64,000 bases of DNA from Jidongwangia harbinensis (GTDB taxonomy: Bacteria; Actinomycetota; Actinomycetes; Mycobacteriales; Micromonosporaceae). Shown here piece by piece: positions 1-7,820 of the stretch. Within the stretch, counting starts at the first letter, position 1. Every line of letters begins with the position of its first letter. The notes beneath the pieces are model-generated. The model saw only the letters and a list, made by a program, of their open reading frames with translations, did no database searches and had not been told where the DNA came from. The DNA lies in NCBI RefSeq assembly GCF_020216025.1, contig NZ_JAIWNC010000005.1, forward strand, positions 308,799-372,798, given 5' to 3'. The position numbers and the translations under genes were made by a program.

Positions 1-446
1 CGGCGGCCGGACACGCCCAGCTCCAGCAGCCGGCTGAGGACCTCCTCGGACGCCTCGGTCCGGGCCGCCCACTCCTCGCTGAGGCCGGCCGCCCGGATCG
101 CGCCGCACGGCTTGGGACCCCGGGCGATGAGCCGGGCGTCGCCCAGCGCCTTGCGCAGGTCGTCGCCCAGGCCCCAGCCCTCGGCGGCCTCCAGCCAGCC
201 GCGGAAGCCGAAGCCGGTGGTGACGATGACCAGATCCGGCGCGAGCCCGATGCAGGCGACCGTGGCGGCGTGCAGCGCCTCGTCGTCGGAAAGCGGCACG
301 ATGGTGATCGCGGACGCGGTCACCACCCGGGCCCCTCGCCGGTGCAGCAGCGCGGCCATCTCGTCGCGGCGGCGTTCCGCGGTGACCGCCACGGTGAACC
401 CGGCCAGCACACCGACAGCGTCGTCCGATTGGCGCACCGTCACCAC
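1..446 (-). CDS. hemD: Uroporphyrinogen-III synthase-like protein (HemD family), C-terminus outside the window
   Basis: Read by hand on the minus strand; about 148 codons are present and the gene runs off the left edge. The N-terminal part reads LAGFTVAVTAERRRDE, then a VVTTGFGFRGW-type stretch and RGPKPCGAIRAAGL, the pattern of actinobacterial HemD proteins. HemD cyclises hydroxymethylbilane to uroporphyrinogen III in haem, sirohaem and cobalamin synthesis. In actinomycetes this family is often fused to a C-terminal winged-helix domain; that part cannot be seen here. The start is uncertain: tandem GTG codons at 446, 443 and 437 share the frame, none with a strong ribosome binding site. Confidence 0.8.
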   Translation of the reverse strand, partial: MVTVRQSDDAVGVLAGFTVAVTAERRRDEMAALLHRRGARVVTASAITIVPLSDDEALHAATVACIGLAPDLVIVTTGFGFRGWLEAAEGWGLGDDLRKALGDARLIARGPKPCGAIRAAGLSEEWAARTEASEEVLSRLLELGVSGR

Positions 447-447
447 C

Positions 448-479
448 CTGCGTCGTCGATTTTTAGCTCTGCGTCGTCG
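448..479. promoter_or_regulatory. 11-bp direct repeat next to the hemD-like start
   Basis: CTGCGTCGTCG occurs at 448-458 and again at 469-479, exactly 21 bp apart (two helical turns), separated by an A/T-rich segment (ATTTTTAGCT). It lies immediately upstream of the hemD-like start, a position suited to an operator for a protein bound to one DNA face. The cognate regulator is unknown. Confidence 0.35.
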
Positions 480-592
480 GTGACGTCCTGGTGACCATGC
501 TGACCAGCAACGATGACGCTTGCGGGAAGGTCGTGTTTCGGGGATGTCAAGGCCACGTCACTTCCCGGACATCGCCGGGAGAGCAAATCCCC

Positions 593-623
593 TTGACCTC
601 AACCAGCCTGCAGGTTCTAGCGT
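593..623 (+). promoter_or_regulatory. MerR-type promoter of the ABC exporter, probably leaderless
   Basis: A consensus-like -35 TTGACC (593-598) is followed by TAGCGT (618-623) at the long 19-bp spacing typical of MerR-family-activated promoters. The spacer holds an AACC-N8-GGTT dyad. A transcript starting 6-7 nt after this -10 would begin at the ATG at 630, so the mRNA would be leaderless. A 17-bp reading with TCTAGC (616-621) is also possible. No MerR gene lies in the window. Confidence 0.45.
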
Positions 624-629
624 CACTGC

Positions 630-2498
630 ATGAGCATGGAAGTCACCGCCTGGATGTCCCTGCACCACGCGATGAACGCCCAGGACCGGAGGCCGCTCTC
701 CCGTGCCACCCTGAGACGGATCATCACGTTCGCCCGTCCGCACCGTCGCCTGATCGGTACGTTCCTCGCGCTGAGTGTTGTCGGTGCAGTACTCACCGTA
801 GCGGCTCCCGTGCTGGCCGGCCGGGTCATCAACGCCATCGTGAGCGGCTCCGACTCCGGCGTGGTGGTCCGGCTGGCCCTGGCGATCGCGGTCATCGCGC
901 TCGCCGAGGCCGGGCTGGGCCTGCTCACCCGGCACCAGTCCGCCCGCATCGGCGAAGGCCTGATCGTCGACCTGCGCACCGCGGTCTTCGACCACGTGCA
1001 GCGGATGCCGGTGGCGTTCTTCACCCGGACCCGCACCGGCGCACTGGTCAGCCGGCTGAACAACGACGTGATCGGGGCGCAGCGGGCGTTCAGCGACACC
1101 CTCTCCGGGGTGGTCGGCAACACCGTCACGCTGCTGCTCACGCTGGCCGTGATGCTCACCTTCTCCTGGCAGATCACACTGCTCACGCTGCTGCTCCTGC
1201 CGGTCTTCGTGTGGCCGGCGCGCCGGATGGGCCGCCGGCTGGCCCTGCTGGAACGGGAGGCGGCCGAGCACAACGCCGCGATGAGCAACCGGATGACGGA
1301 GAAGTTCTCCGCGCCCGGCGCGATCCTGGTCAAGCTGTACGGCCGGCCCGCCGAGGAGTCGGCCGAGTTCGCCGCCCGCGCGATGCGCGTGCGCGACATC
1401 GGCGTGCGCACCGCGATGCTGCAATGGGTCTTCATCACCGCGCTCACCGTGGTCGGCGCCCTGGCCCTGGCCCTGGTGTACGGCGTGGGCGGCGTGTTCG
1501 CGCTGCGCGGCCGGCTCGAGCCGGGCACCGTGGTCGCGCTGGCGCTGCTGCTGTCCCGCCTGTACGCGCCGCTCACCGCGCTGGCCAGCGCCCGGGTCGA
1601 GGTGATGAGCGCGCTGGTCAGCTTCGACCGGGTGTTCGAGATCCTCGACCTGAAGCCGATGATCGTCGACAAGCCGGACGCCGCGGAACTGCCGGACGGG
1701 CCGGTGGCGGTCGAGTTCGACGACGTCCGCTTCGCCTACCCCTCGGCCGACAAGGTGTCGCTGGCCTCGCTGGAGGACGTGGTGAAGCTGGACGACCGCG
1801 GCGGCGAGGAGGTGCTGCACGGGGTGTCGTTCCGGGCCGAGCCGGGACAGATGGTGGCGCTGGTCGGCTCGTCCGGCGCCGGCAAGTCGACCATCGCCCA
1901 GTTGCTGCCCCGGCTCTACGACGTGGACACCGGCGCGGTGCGACTCTCCGGCGTCGACGTCCGCGACCTGGAAGGCGCGTCGGTCCGGGACGCCCTGGGC
2001 GTGGTCACCCAGGACGGGCACCTGCTGCACGACAGCATCCGGGCGAACCTGCGGTACGCCCGCCCGGACGCGACCGAGGACGAACTCTGGGACGTGCTGC
2101 GCCGGGCCCGGCTCGCCGACCTGGTCGCGTCGCTGCCGGACGGGCTGGACACGGTGGTCGGCGAACGCGGCTACCGTCTCTCCGGCGGCGAACGGCAGCG
2201 ACTCACCATCGCCCGGCTGCTGCTCTCCCGCCCACGGGTGGTGGTGCTGGACGAGGCCACCGCCCACCTGGACTCGACCTCGGAGGCGGCCGTGCAGGCG
2301 GCACTGGGCGAGGCGCTGACCGGCCGGACCAGTGTGGTGATCGCGCACCGGCTGTCCACGGTCCGGGCCGCCGACCAGATCCTGGTGGTCGAGGACGGCC
2401 GGATCGTCGAGCGCGGCAGGCACACCGACCTGCTCGCCGCCGGCGGCCGGTACGCCGAGCTGTACCGCACCCAGTTCGAGCAGCCGGTCCCGGCCTAG
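630..2498 (+). CDS. ABC transporter, fused permease and ATPase (exporter type)
   Basis: A 622-residue half-transporter. The N-terminal membrane domain (about residues 35-330) has the exporter-fold segments and the coupling-helix region with FFTRTRTGALVSRLNND. The C-terminal nucleotide-binding domain has Walker A GSSGAGKST (about residue 414), signature LSGGERQR (about 517), Walker B VVVLDEATAHLD and the H-loop IAHRLST. It should work as a dimer exporting a lipid, peptide or drug; the substrate cannot be told. An insert of about 20 residues with a DDRGGEE stretch precedes Walker A. ATG 630 fits the MerR-like promoter; a second in-frame ATG is at 636. The gene abuts the convergent next gene with no gap. 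Confidence 0.9.
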   Translation: MSMEVTAWMSLHHAMNAQDRRPLSRATLRRIITFARPHRRLIGTFLALSVVGAVLTVAAPVLAGRVINAIVSGSDSGVVVRLALAIAVIALAEAGLGLLTRHQSARIGEGLIVDLRTAVFDHVQRMPVAFFTRTRTGALVSRLNNDVIGAQRAFSDTLSGVVGNTVTLLLTLAVMLTFSWQITLLTLLLLPVFVWPARRMGRRLALLEREAAEHNAAMSNRMTEKFSAPGAILVKLYGRPAEESAEFAARAMRVRDIGVRTAMLQWVFITALTVVGALALALVYGVGGVFALRGRLEPGTVVALALLLSRLYAPLTALASARVEVMSALVSFDRVFEILDLKPMIVDKPDAAELPDGPVAVEFDDVRFAYPSADKVSLASLEDVVKLDDRGGEEVLHGVSFRAEPGQMVALVGSSGAGKSTIAQLLPRLYDVDTGAVRLSGVDVRDLEGASVRDALGVVTQDGHLLHDSIRANLRYARPDATEDELWDVLRRARLADLVASLPDGLDTVVGERGYRLSGGERQRLTIARLLLSRPRVVVLDEATAHLDSTSEAAVQAALGEALTGRTSVVIAHRLSTVRAADQILVVEDGRIVERGRHTDLLAAGGRYAELYRTQFEQPVPA

Positions 2499-3350
2499 CT
2501 AGCCGATGAGCAGCTCGTCCACCACTCCGGTGGTGTCCTCGGCGCCGTGGCCGCCGGCCAGCCGCCGGGCCATCAGGTCCGCCCACGGCCGCAGCAACTC
2601 GTCGCTGACACCCTGCTCGGCCGCGGTACGCAGCAGCGTGGCGTTCCCCGCCACCTGCATGGCCAGGCTGGAGGCCACCCCGGTGGTGTAGTCGCCGCGG
2701 TCCAACTGCTCGGCCGTGCGGTACACCGACGGCACCATCGCGGTCAGCCACTCCGCCAGCAGCGGCGCGACGTCACCGGCCGGCAGCCGCGCCGAACGGA
2801 TCAGCGCGAACGCGTGCGCCACGCCGGCGAACATGCCGTCCATCGCGCTGAGCAGCGCCACGTCGTGCAGTGCGGCGAGCCCGGGGTCGGTGCCGACATA
2901 GCGGGCCGCGGCCGGCACCCCGAGCGCGCCGCGGTGCGCGTCGAAGAGGTCGCGGTCGCCGCTGTAGAAGACGTACGCGTCCGGCGATCCGATCATCGGC
3001 GGCACCGCCATGATCCCGCCGTCCAGGAAGCGGCCCGGAACCCGCCGGGCCCGGTCCCGCGCGTCCGCCGGTGTGCCGGTGGTGAGGTCGACCAGATCCT
3101 TGCCGGTCAGGTCCGCCCCGGCCAGCGTGGCGTCCACCGAGGCGCCGTCGAGCAGGCAGGTCACCACCAGGCCGGCGGCGGCGACAGCCTCCGCCGGGGT
3201 GGCCGCCACGGTGGCGCCGGCCAGGGCCTCGGCGCGGCCCGGAGTGCGGTTCCACACGGTGAGCGGGTGTCCGGCGGCGAGCCAGGCCCGGGCCAGGGCG
3301 GTGCCCATGGCGCCGAGCCCGAGGAGGGCGATCGGTTCCTTGTCGGTCAT
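2499..3350 (-). CDS. NAD(P)-dependent oxidoreductase of the imine reductase / 6-phosphogluconate dehydrogenase-like family
   Basis: A 283-residue protein with an N-terminal Rossmann domain (GLGAMGTALA at residues 10-19, then TVWNRTPGRAE, which favours NADPH) and an all-helical C-terminal domain. The segment IMAVPPMIGSPDAY is characteristic of the imine-reductase-like branch rather than true phosphogluconate or hydroxyisobutyrate dehydrogenases. The physiological substrate is unknown. ATG 3350 is chosen because the Rossmann strand follows at once; longer in-frame extensions run into the divergent regulator. It is divergent from the HxlR regulator, 64 bp apart, and is the likely target of that regulator. 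Confidence 0.85.
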   Translation of the reverse strand: MTDKEPIALLGLGAMGTALARAWLAAGHPLTVWNRTPGRAEALAGATVAATPAEAVAAAGLVVTCLLDGASVDATLAGADLTGKDLVDLTTGTPADARDRARRVPGRFLDGGIMAVPPMIGSPDAYVFYSGDRDLFDAHRGALGVPAAARYVGTDPGLAALHDVALLSAMDGMFAGVAHAFALIRSARLPAGDVAPLLAEWLTAMVPSVYRTAEQLDRGDYTTGVASSLAMQVAGNATLLRTAAEQGVSDELLRPWADLMARRLAGGHGAEDTTGVVDELLIG

Positions 3351-3391
3351 GACCGCCAGCCTGGTCCGGGTAGAAAGGAAGGACCAGTACG

Positions 3392-3403
3392 CACTTTGAA
3401 GTG
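3392..3403. promoter_or_regulatory. Operator-like dyad between the HxlR regulator and the oxidoreductase
   Basis: CACTT-TG-AAGTG is a perfect inverted repeat with a 2-bp spacer, placed 11 bp before the HxlR start codon and inside the 64-bp divergent intergenic region. HxlR-family proteins bind short dyads in such positions and commonly control themselves and the divergent neighbour. Confidence 0.5.
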
Positions 3404-3414
3404 GGTGGGGCACG

Positions 3415-3798
3415 GTGGCGACGACACCACGCGCAGGCCGGTACGTCTGCGGCATCGACGCCGCGATGGACGTCGTCGGTGGCAAGTGGAAGGTGCTGAT
3501 CCTGTGGGCGCTGTCGGTGCGCCCGAGCCGCTTCGGCGAGCTGCGCCGGGAGCTGCCCGGGGTGACCGAGAAGGTGCTCACCGACCACCTGCGCGAGCTG
3601 GAGGCGGACGGCATCGTGCACCGCGACGTGCACGACGAGGTGCCGCCGAAGGTGGTCTACTCGCTGACCCCGCTGGGGGTCTCGCTCAACGCGGCACTGG
3701 CACCGCTGGGCGCCTGGGGCAGCCGGCACGTGCTCGGCCGCTGCGTCTCCGGGGTTACGGCTGCGCGCGCGGGCTGTCCGGCGCCAGCGTGTCGATGA
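3415..3798 (+). CDS. HxlR family winged-helix transcriptional regulator
   Basis: A 127-residue protein with the HxlR signature: CGIDAAMDVVGGKWKVLIL, then SRFGELRRELPGVTEKVLTDHLRELEADG as the recognition helix and wing region, and YSLTPLGVSL at the end of the wing. A single Cys near residue 12 sits where redox- or electrophile-sensing HxlR proteins (YodB/HypR type) carry their sensor Cys. GTG start at 3415. It is divergent from the imine-reductase-like gene with an operator-like dyad between. Its last 44 bp overlap the convergent metalloprotease gene, and the Cys-containing tail after the wHTH domain is probably not conserved. Confidence 0.88.
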   Translation: MATTPRAGRYVCGIDAAMDVVGGKWKVLILWALSVRPSRFGELRRELPGVTEKVLTDHLRELEADGIVHRDVHDEVPPKVVYSLTPLGVSLNAALAPLGAWGSRHVLGRCVSGVTAARAGCPAPACR

Positions 3799-5677
3799 AC
3801 TCGTGCGGTTCGTCGTCCTGGTGGTTGGTCCGGGCGGTGTCGGCCGCGGCCTTCATGGCCCGGGCCGGGGCGCCGGAGTCGACGCCGATCAGGTCCGCCG
3901 CGCCGGTCAGCCGGTCGTACGCCAGCTCCGCCAACCGGTACGCAGTCCGGTACTCGTGCGCCGCGAACGCCGCCTTGGACAGTGCCAGCAGGCCGTCGGC
4001 GGCGCGCAGGGCGCCGTACACCTTCCGCCCGTCCGGGTCGGCCAGGATGTCCGCGGCCAGCGCGTTCGACGCCTCGTGGTAGGCGGCGGTCAGGAACCGG
4101 TCGCTGTTGTCCCGGTCGAACTGGCTGAAGTCCCAGTTGACGTCGATGTAGCTCATCATCGAGTTGCTCTGGTCGCCGGCGTTGGCGAACAGGAACTCGT
4201 CGGCCGGGCCGTAGTCCACGCCGGTCTCGCTGTCGTAGCCGTCGTGCGGGTGGCTCATGCCCAGGTGGTGACCGACCTCGTGGATCAGCGTGGTGGTCAG
4301 GCCGTACCCCGACTCGACGATCTGCGGCGAGACGAACGCGAAGACGTACGACTGGGTGCCGTCGACCCAGTTGTCGTCGGCGTACCCGAGCGGGGTGTCG
4401 AAGTCCGCCCCGGTCGCGTAGCTGAACACCGGCAGCTCGTAGTCGACCCGGTCGCCGTCGTCCTTCGTGCGGGCCAGGTTCTCGTCGTTGTAGAGGTACA
4501 GGTTCGCGTCCGACGGCAGGTCCTGGTCGGGGTAGCAGCTCGTCGCGGTGACGTACTGCCCGTGGAAGCACTCCAGCGCCTTGCCGGTGAACGGCAGGTC
4601 CTGGTTGTCGTAGTCGAGCCGGTTGCGCCACCGCAGTTCGGCGAGTTCCGCGGTGAGCAGTTTCGGGGTGATGAACTCCTTCGAGGCGTCGACCGTGGCC
4701 CAGCCCTCGTACGTGTTGCTGTCGATGTTGATGGTTTTCGGCAGGTCCGCCGGGAGCTCCACCGGGTACAGCGGCGACGTGGTCATCAGCAGGTTCAGCG
4801 CCACGTACCGGGTGATCTTGGAGAGGTCACCGGTCAGCGCGGACGGAGCCCGGTAGCCGTTCGCCGCGTACTCCCAGATCGACGGCATCCGGTAGTCCTC
4901 GACGCCGTTGCCGTCCAGGTCGGGCTCGTCGACGTTCCAGTTCTCGGTCCACACCTCGGGGCCGGCGGACAGATCGTGGAACCAGACCCGGCGGGTGCTG
5001 CCCAGGCCGGTCTCCTCGTCGTCCGCGGTGGTGCCGCCCCAGGCCATCATCCGGCGGCTCTGCCGTTCCGAGCCGAAGTCGTAGCCGGTGTCCGGGTCCG
5101 CCTCGCCCTTCTTCGTGTACACGTGGAACTTGAAGTCGCTCCGGCCGTACCAGTTGATGAAGTAGACCGTGTTGCGCCGGGTGTCCACGCCCGCCGGCGG
5201 GTTCAGCGCCAGCCACTTCTCCACGCTGGGCCCGTCGATCTCATGGTTCGAGGTGACGTCCAGAACGTTCTTCTGCTGGTCGTTGTACTGCTGCTGGAAC
5301 GTGGTCAGCGGCGCCGGCTTCGCCAGCGCGCCGAGGCGCCGGAAGAACCTGTTCTCGTACGCGCTGCCGCCGTATGTGATCTTGTAGTCGTAGGTGTACT
5401 TGATGCCGAGCTTCGCGTCCCGCCCGTAGAACTCCGGGTAACGGTCCACCGGCTCGTACGTCCGGGGCAGCCCGGACAGGAACGCACTCTTGCCGACCTG
5501 GGCCGGTTCGTAGCCGAGGAACACCACGTTGACCGGAACCTTCTCGGTCAGCACCGGCGGTTGCCCGGGGTTCAGTACCTCAAATTTCGGCACCGGCGCC
5601 GCGGCGCTCGCCGGGGTTGCCGACGCACCCACCACGGCCGCCGTCAGCGCTATGACCAGCGCAGCACTTCGTCTCAT
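3755..5677 (-). CDS. Secreted zinc metalloprotease-like protein (metzincin motif)
   Basis: A 640-residue protein with a signal peptide: MRRSAALVIAL, hydrophobic core, and a likely cut after TPASA. The zinc motif HEVGHHLGMSH (HExxHxxGxxH) lies near residue 463, followed by PHDGYDSETG. A Met in SNSMMSY downstream could be the Met-turn of metzincins. Aromatic-rich, Asp-rich segments in the middle look like an extracellular beta domain. It should be an exported peptidase, substrate unknown. The ATG at 5677 is preferred over an upstream in-frame codon at 5725 because it gives a clean signal peptide. It lies 38 bp downstream of the oxidoreductase gene on the same strand. Its 3' end overlaps the HxlR gene. 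Confidence 0.8.
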   Translation of the reverse strand: MRRSAALVIALTAAVVGASATPASAAAPVPKFEVLNPGQPPVLTEKVPVNVVFLGYEPAQVGKSAFLSGLPRTYEPVDRYPEFYGRDAKLGIKYTYDYKITYGGSAYENRFFRRLGALAKPAPLTTFQQQYNDQQKNVLDVTSNHEIDGPSVEKWLALNPPAGVDTRRNTVYFINWYGRSDFKFHVYTKKGEADPDTGYDFGSERQSRRMMAWGGTTADDEETGLGSTRRVWFHDLSAGPEVWTENWNVDEPDLDGNGVEDYRMPSIWEYAANGYRAPSALTGDLSKITRYVALNLLMTTSPLYPVELPADLPKTINIDSNTYEGWATVDASKEFITPKLLTAELAELRWRNRLDYDNQDLPFTGKALECFHGQYVTATSCYPDQDLPSDANLYLYNDENLARTKDDGDRVDYELPVFSYATGADFDTPLGYADDNWVDGTQSYVFAFVSPQIVESGYGLTTTLIHEVGHHLGMSHPHDGYDSETGVDYGPADEFLFANAGDQSNSMMSYIDVNWDFSQFDRDNSDRFLTAAYHEASNALAADILADPDGRKVYGALRAADGLLALSKAAFAAHEYRTAYRLAELAYDRLTGAADLIGVDSGAPARAMKAAADTARTNHQDDEPHEFIDTLAPDSPRAQP

Positions 5678-5715
5678 GCGGCCACGCTGCCATTCCGGCC
5701 GCACGCAGTAAATGG

Positions 5716-6888
5716 CTACATGCAAATATTCGGAACTGTAACGTCAGCCCATCCGCGCACCCGCGCCGAGTGCGCCATCGCGTCCAGCACGGCCGCACTG
5801 GCGACCGCGTCGGCGAGCGTGGCCCCGGCCGCCGGGCCGCCCGCGATCGCCCGCACGAACTCGTACGCCTCGATCACCTTGAGGTCGTCGTAGCTCATCG
5901 CGATGCCCGCCCCCGGCTGGAACGCCGCGTAGTCGCCGTGCCCCGGTCCCACCTGGACCGTGCTCACCGCCTGATCCTGGTACGCGGTGCCCACGCTGAC
6001 CCCGAGTTCGCCCATCCGCCGGAAGTCCCAGAACACCGCGCCGGTGGTGCCGTGCACCTCGAAGCCGTAGCTGTTCTGCTCGCCCACCGCGACCCGGCTG
6101 GCCTCCAGCACCACCCGGGCGCCGGAGACGAGCCGCATCTGACTGGACACATAGTCCTCGTTCTCCACCGCGCCGGGTTCGCCGCCGGCGGCCCGGCTGT
6201 GTCCCGCCGTGGCGGCGGTCGGCCGGGGGCGCCGCGGCACGAAGATCGCCGTGTCCGCGACCAGCGTCTCGATGTCACCGAGCAGGTGCCGCACCAGGTC
6301 GACACCGTGCGAGGCCAGGTCGCCGAGGACCCCGCTGCCGCCCCGGGCCCGCTCGTACCGCCAGGTGAGCGCGCCGTCGGGATGGGCGGCATAGTCGCTG
6401 AACAGGCGGAACCGCGCGTGCGTGACGGTGCCCAGCGCGCCGTCCGCGATCAGTGCGCGGGCGGCCCGCACGGCCGGGGCGTACCGGTAGTTGAAGCCGA
6501 CCGCCCCCGTCACACCCGCCTCGTCGACCGCCCGGGCCACCGCCCGGGCGTCGTCGACGGTCAGCCCCACCGGCTTCTCGATCCAGATGTGCTTGCCGGC
6601 CGCGGCCAGCGCGACACCCATCTCCCGGTGCAGGAAGTTCGGTGCCGCGATGCTGACCGCCGCGACCCGCGGATCGGTCAGCAGGTCACGCCAGTCCGGG
6701 GTGGCGGTCTGGAAGCCGTACCGCGCCGCGGCGTCCGCCGCCCGGCCGGGCACCTCGTCGGCCACCGCGACCAGCCGCGGTCGCCGGGGCGCCGCCGGAA
6801 AATGGTGCGGCACCCGCAGGTACGCCTGGGTGTGCACCCGTCCCATCCAGCCGAAGCCGGCGACCCCCACGCCCAGCACGTCCGTCAT
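5716..6888 (-). CDS. Gfo/Idh/MocA family oxidoreductase
   Basis: A 390-residue protein. The N-terminal Rossmann fold has VGVAGFGWMGRVH (about residues 8-20), and the family motif WIEKPVG lies near residue 103, where the Lys-Pro pair lines the cofactor site. The C-terminal alpha/beta domain contains the GGSGVLGDLASHGVDL motif with the Asp and His used by inositol- and sugar-dehydrogenase members. It probably oxidises or reduces a sugar or cyclitol with NAD(P). ATG 6888 follows a CGGAG-type Shine-Dalgarno. It is probably independent of the sigma gene 32 bp upstream and may be cotranscribed with the downstream protease. Confidence 0.88.
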   Translation of the reverse strand: MTDVLGVGVAGFGWMGRVHTQAYLRVPHHFPAAPRRPRLVAVADEVPGRAADAAARYGFQTATPDWRDLLTDPRVAAVSIAAPNFLHREMGVALAAAGKHIWIEKPVGLTVDDARAVARAVDEAGVTGAVGFNYRYAPAVRAARALIADGALGTVTHARFRLFSDYAAHPDGALTWRYERARGGSGVLGDLASHGVDLVRHLLGDIETLVADTAIFVPRRPRPTAATAGHSRAAGGEPGAVENEDYVSSQMRLVSGARVVLEASRVAVGEQNSYGFEVHGTTGAVFWDFRRMGELGVSVGTAYQDQAVSTVQVGPGHGDYAAFQPGAGIAMSYDDLKVIEAYEFVRAIAGGPAAGATLADAVASAAVLDAMAHSARVRGWADVTVPNICM

Positions 6889-6920
6889 GTACCGAGTCTG
6901 TCACTCCGGACGGACCCGGC

Positions 6921-7688
6921 TCAGTCCTCGGTGAGGTGCCTGCGCAACTTGGCCAGGGCCCGCATGATCAGCCGTGACACGTGCATCTGGGACACGCCGA
7001 TCTGGTCGGCGATGTCGGACTGGGTCAGGTTGCCGTAGAAGCGGAGCGACAGGATCTTCTGCTCCCGCTCGTCCAGCGACGCCATCGCGGTCCCGAGCAC
7101 CATCCGCAGCTCGGTCAGTTCGTACTCGTGGTCCTCGGTCCCGAGGGTGTCGCCGAGCGACATGGACTGGTCCTCGGACACCGGCGTCGACAGGCTGGTC
7201 GCCGAGTACGCCCGGGCACCCTCCAGCCCCTCCAGCACCTCCTCCTCGGTGATCCCGAGGTGCGCCGCGACGTCCGCCACCGTGGGCGAGCGCTCCAGCG
7301 TCTGCAGGAGCGTGTTGTTCGCCTCGCTGATCGCCATCCGCAGTTCCTGGGTGCGCCGGGGCACCCGGACCGACCAGGTACGGTCCCGGAAGTGCCGCTT
7401 CACCTCACCGAGCACGGTGGGGATGGCGAAGCTGGAGAACTCGACGCCGCGGTCCGCGTCGTACCGGTCGATCGCCTTGATCAGCCCGACCGTCGCGGTC
7501 TGCAGGAGGTCGTCGGCCGGCTCGCCGCGGCCGTTGTAGCGGGCGGCCAGGTGCCGCGCCAGCGGCAGCCAGGCCTCGATGGCCCGCTCGCGCAGCGCGG
7601 CGCGGTCGGGGTGGTCGACCGGCACCGCGGTCATCGCCCGGATCGCCTCGTCAGCGGCGCTCGGCGCTCGTTGCGTCACGGTAGTCAC
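6921..7688 (-). CDS. RNA polymerase sigma factor, SigB/SigF/SigG family
   Basis: A 255-residue sigma-70 group 3 factor. Region 2 reads LARHLAARYNGRGEPADDLLQTATVGL then AIDRYDADRGVEFSSFAIPTVLGEVKRHFRD. Region 3 follows, and region 4 ends with LTQSDIADQIGVSQMHVSRL, the HTH that reads the -35. It belongs to the stress/differentiation sigma factors normally held by an anti-sigma kinase and released by STAS antagonists. Such STAS and SpoIIE genes lie at 25827-27688, but no RsbW-type kinase was seen in this window. GTG start at 7688 with a strong GAGGGGG Shine-Dalgarno. A paralogue starts at 63718. Confidence 0.92.
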   Translation of the reverse strand: MTTVTQRAPSAADEAIRAMTAVPVDHPDRAALRERAIEAWLPLARHLAARYNGRGEPADDLLQTATVGLIKAIDRYDADRGVEFSSFAIPTVLGEVKRHFRDRTWSVRVPRRTQELRMAISEANNTLLQTLERSPTVADVAAHLGITEEEVLEGLEGARAYSATSLSTPVSEDQSMSLGDTLGTEDHEYELTELRMVLGTAMASLDEREQKILSLRFYGNLTQSDIADQIGVSQMHVSRLIMRALAKLRRHLTED

Positions 7689-7820
7689 GCGTGCCCCCTC
7701 GGTTATGTGTTCGACCTCCGAGGCTAGAACGACGCAGTAAGCGACGCAACTTGTGAGACGAATTCAACGCGTGTCCGTCGCCGGACGGGTGACCGCCGGC
7801 TCGACCGGTCGTGTTGCCGC

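Noticed and set aside
491..2509. Very long open frames overlapping the ABC exporter on both strands (also 558-2423 antisense)
   Set aside because: Arg/Gly/Pro-rich translations with no domain logic; they are high-GC shadows of the exporter, which has clear ABC motifs.
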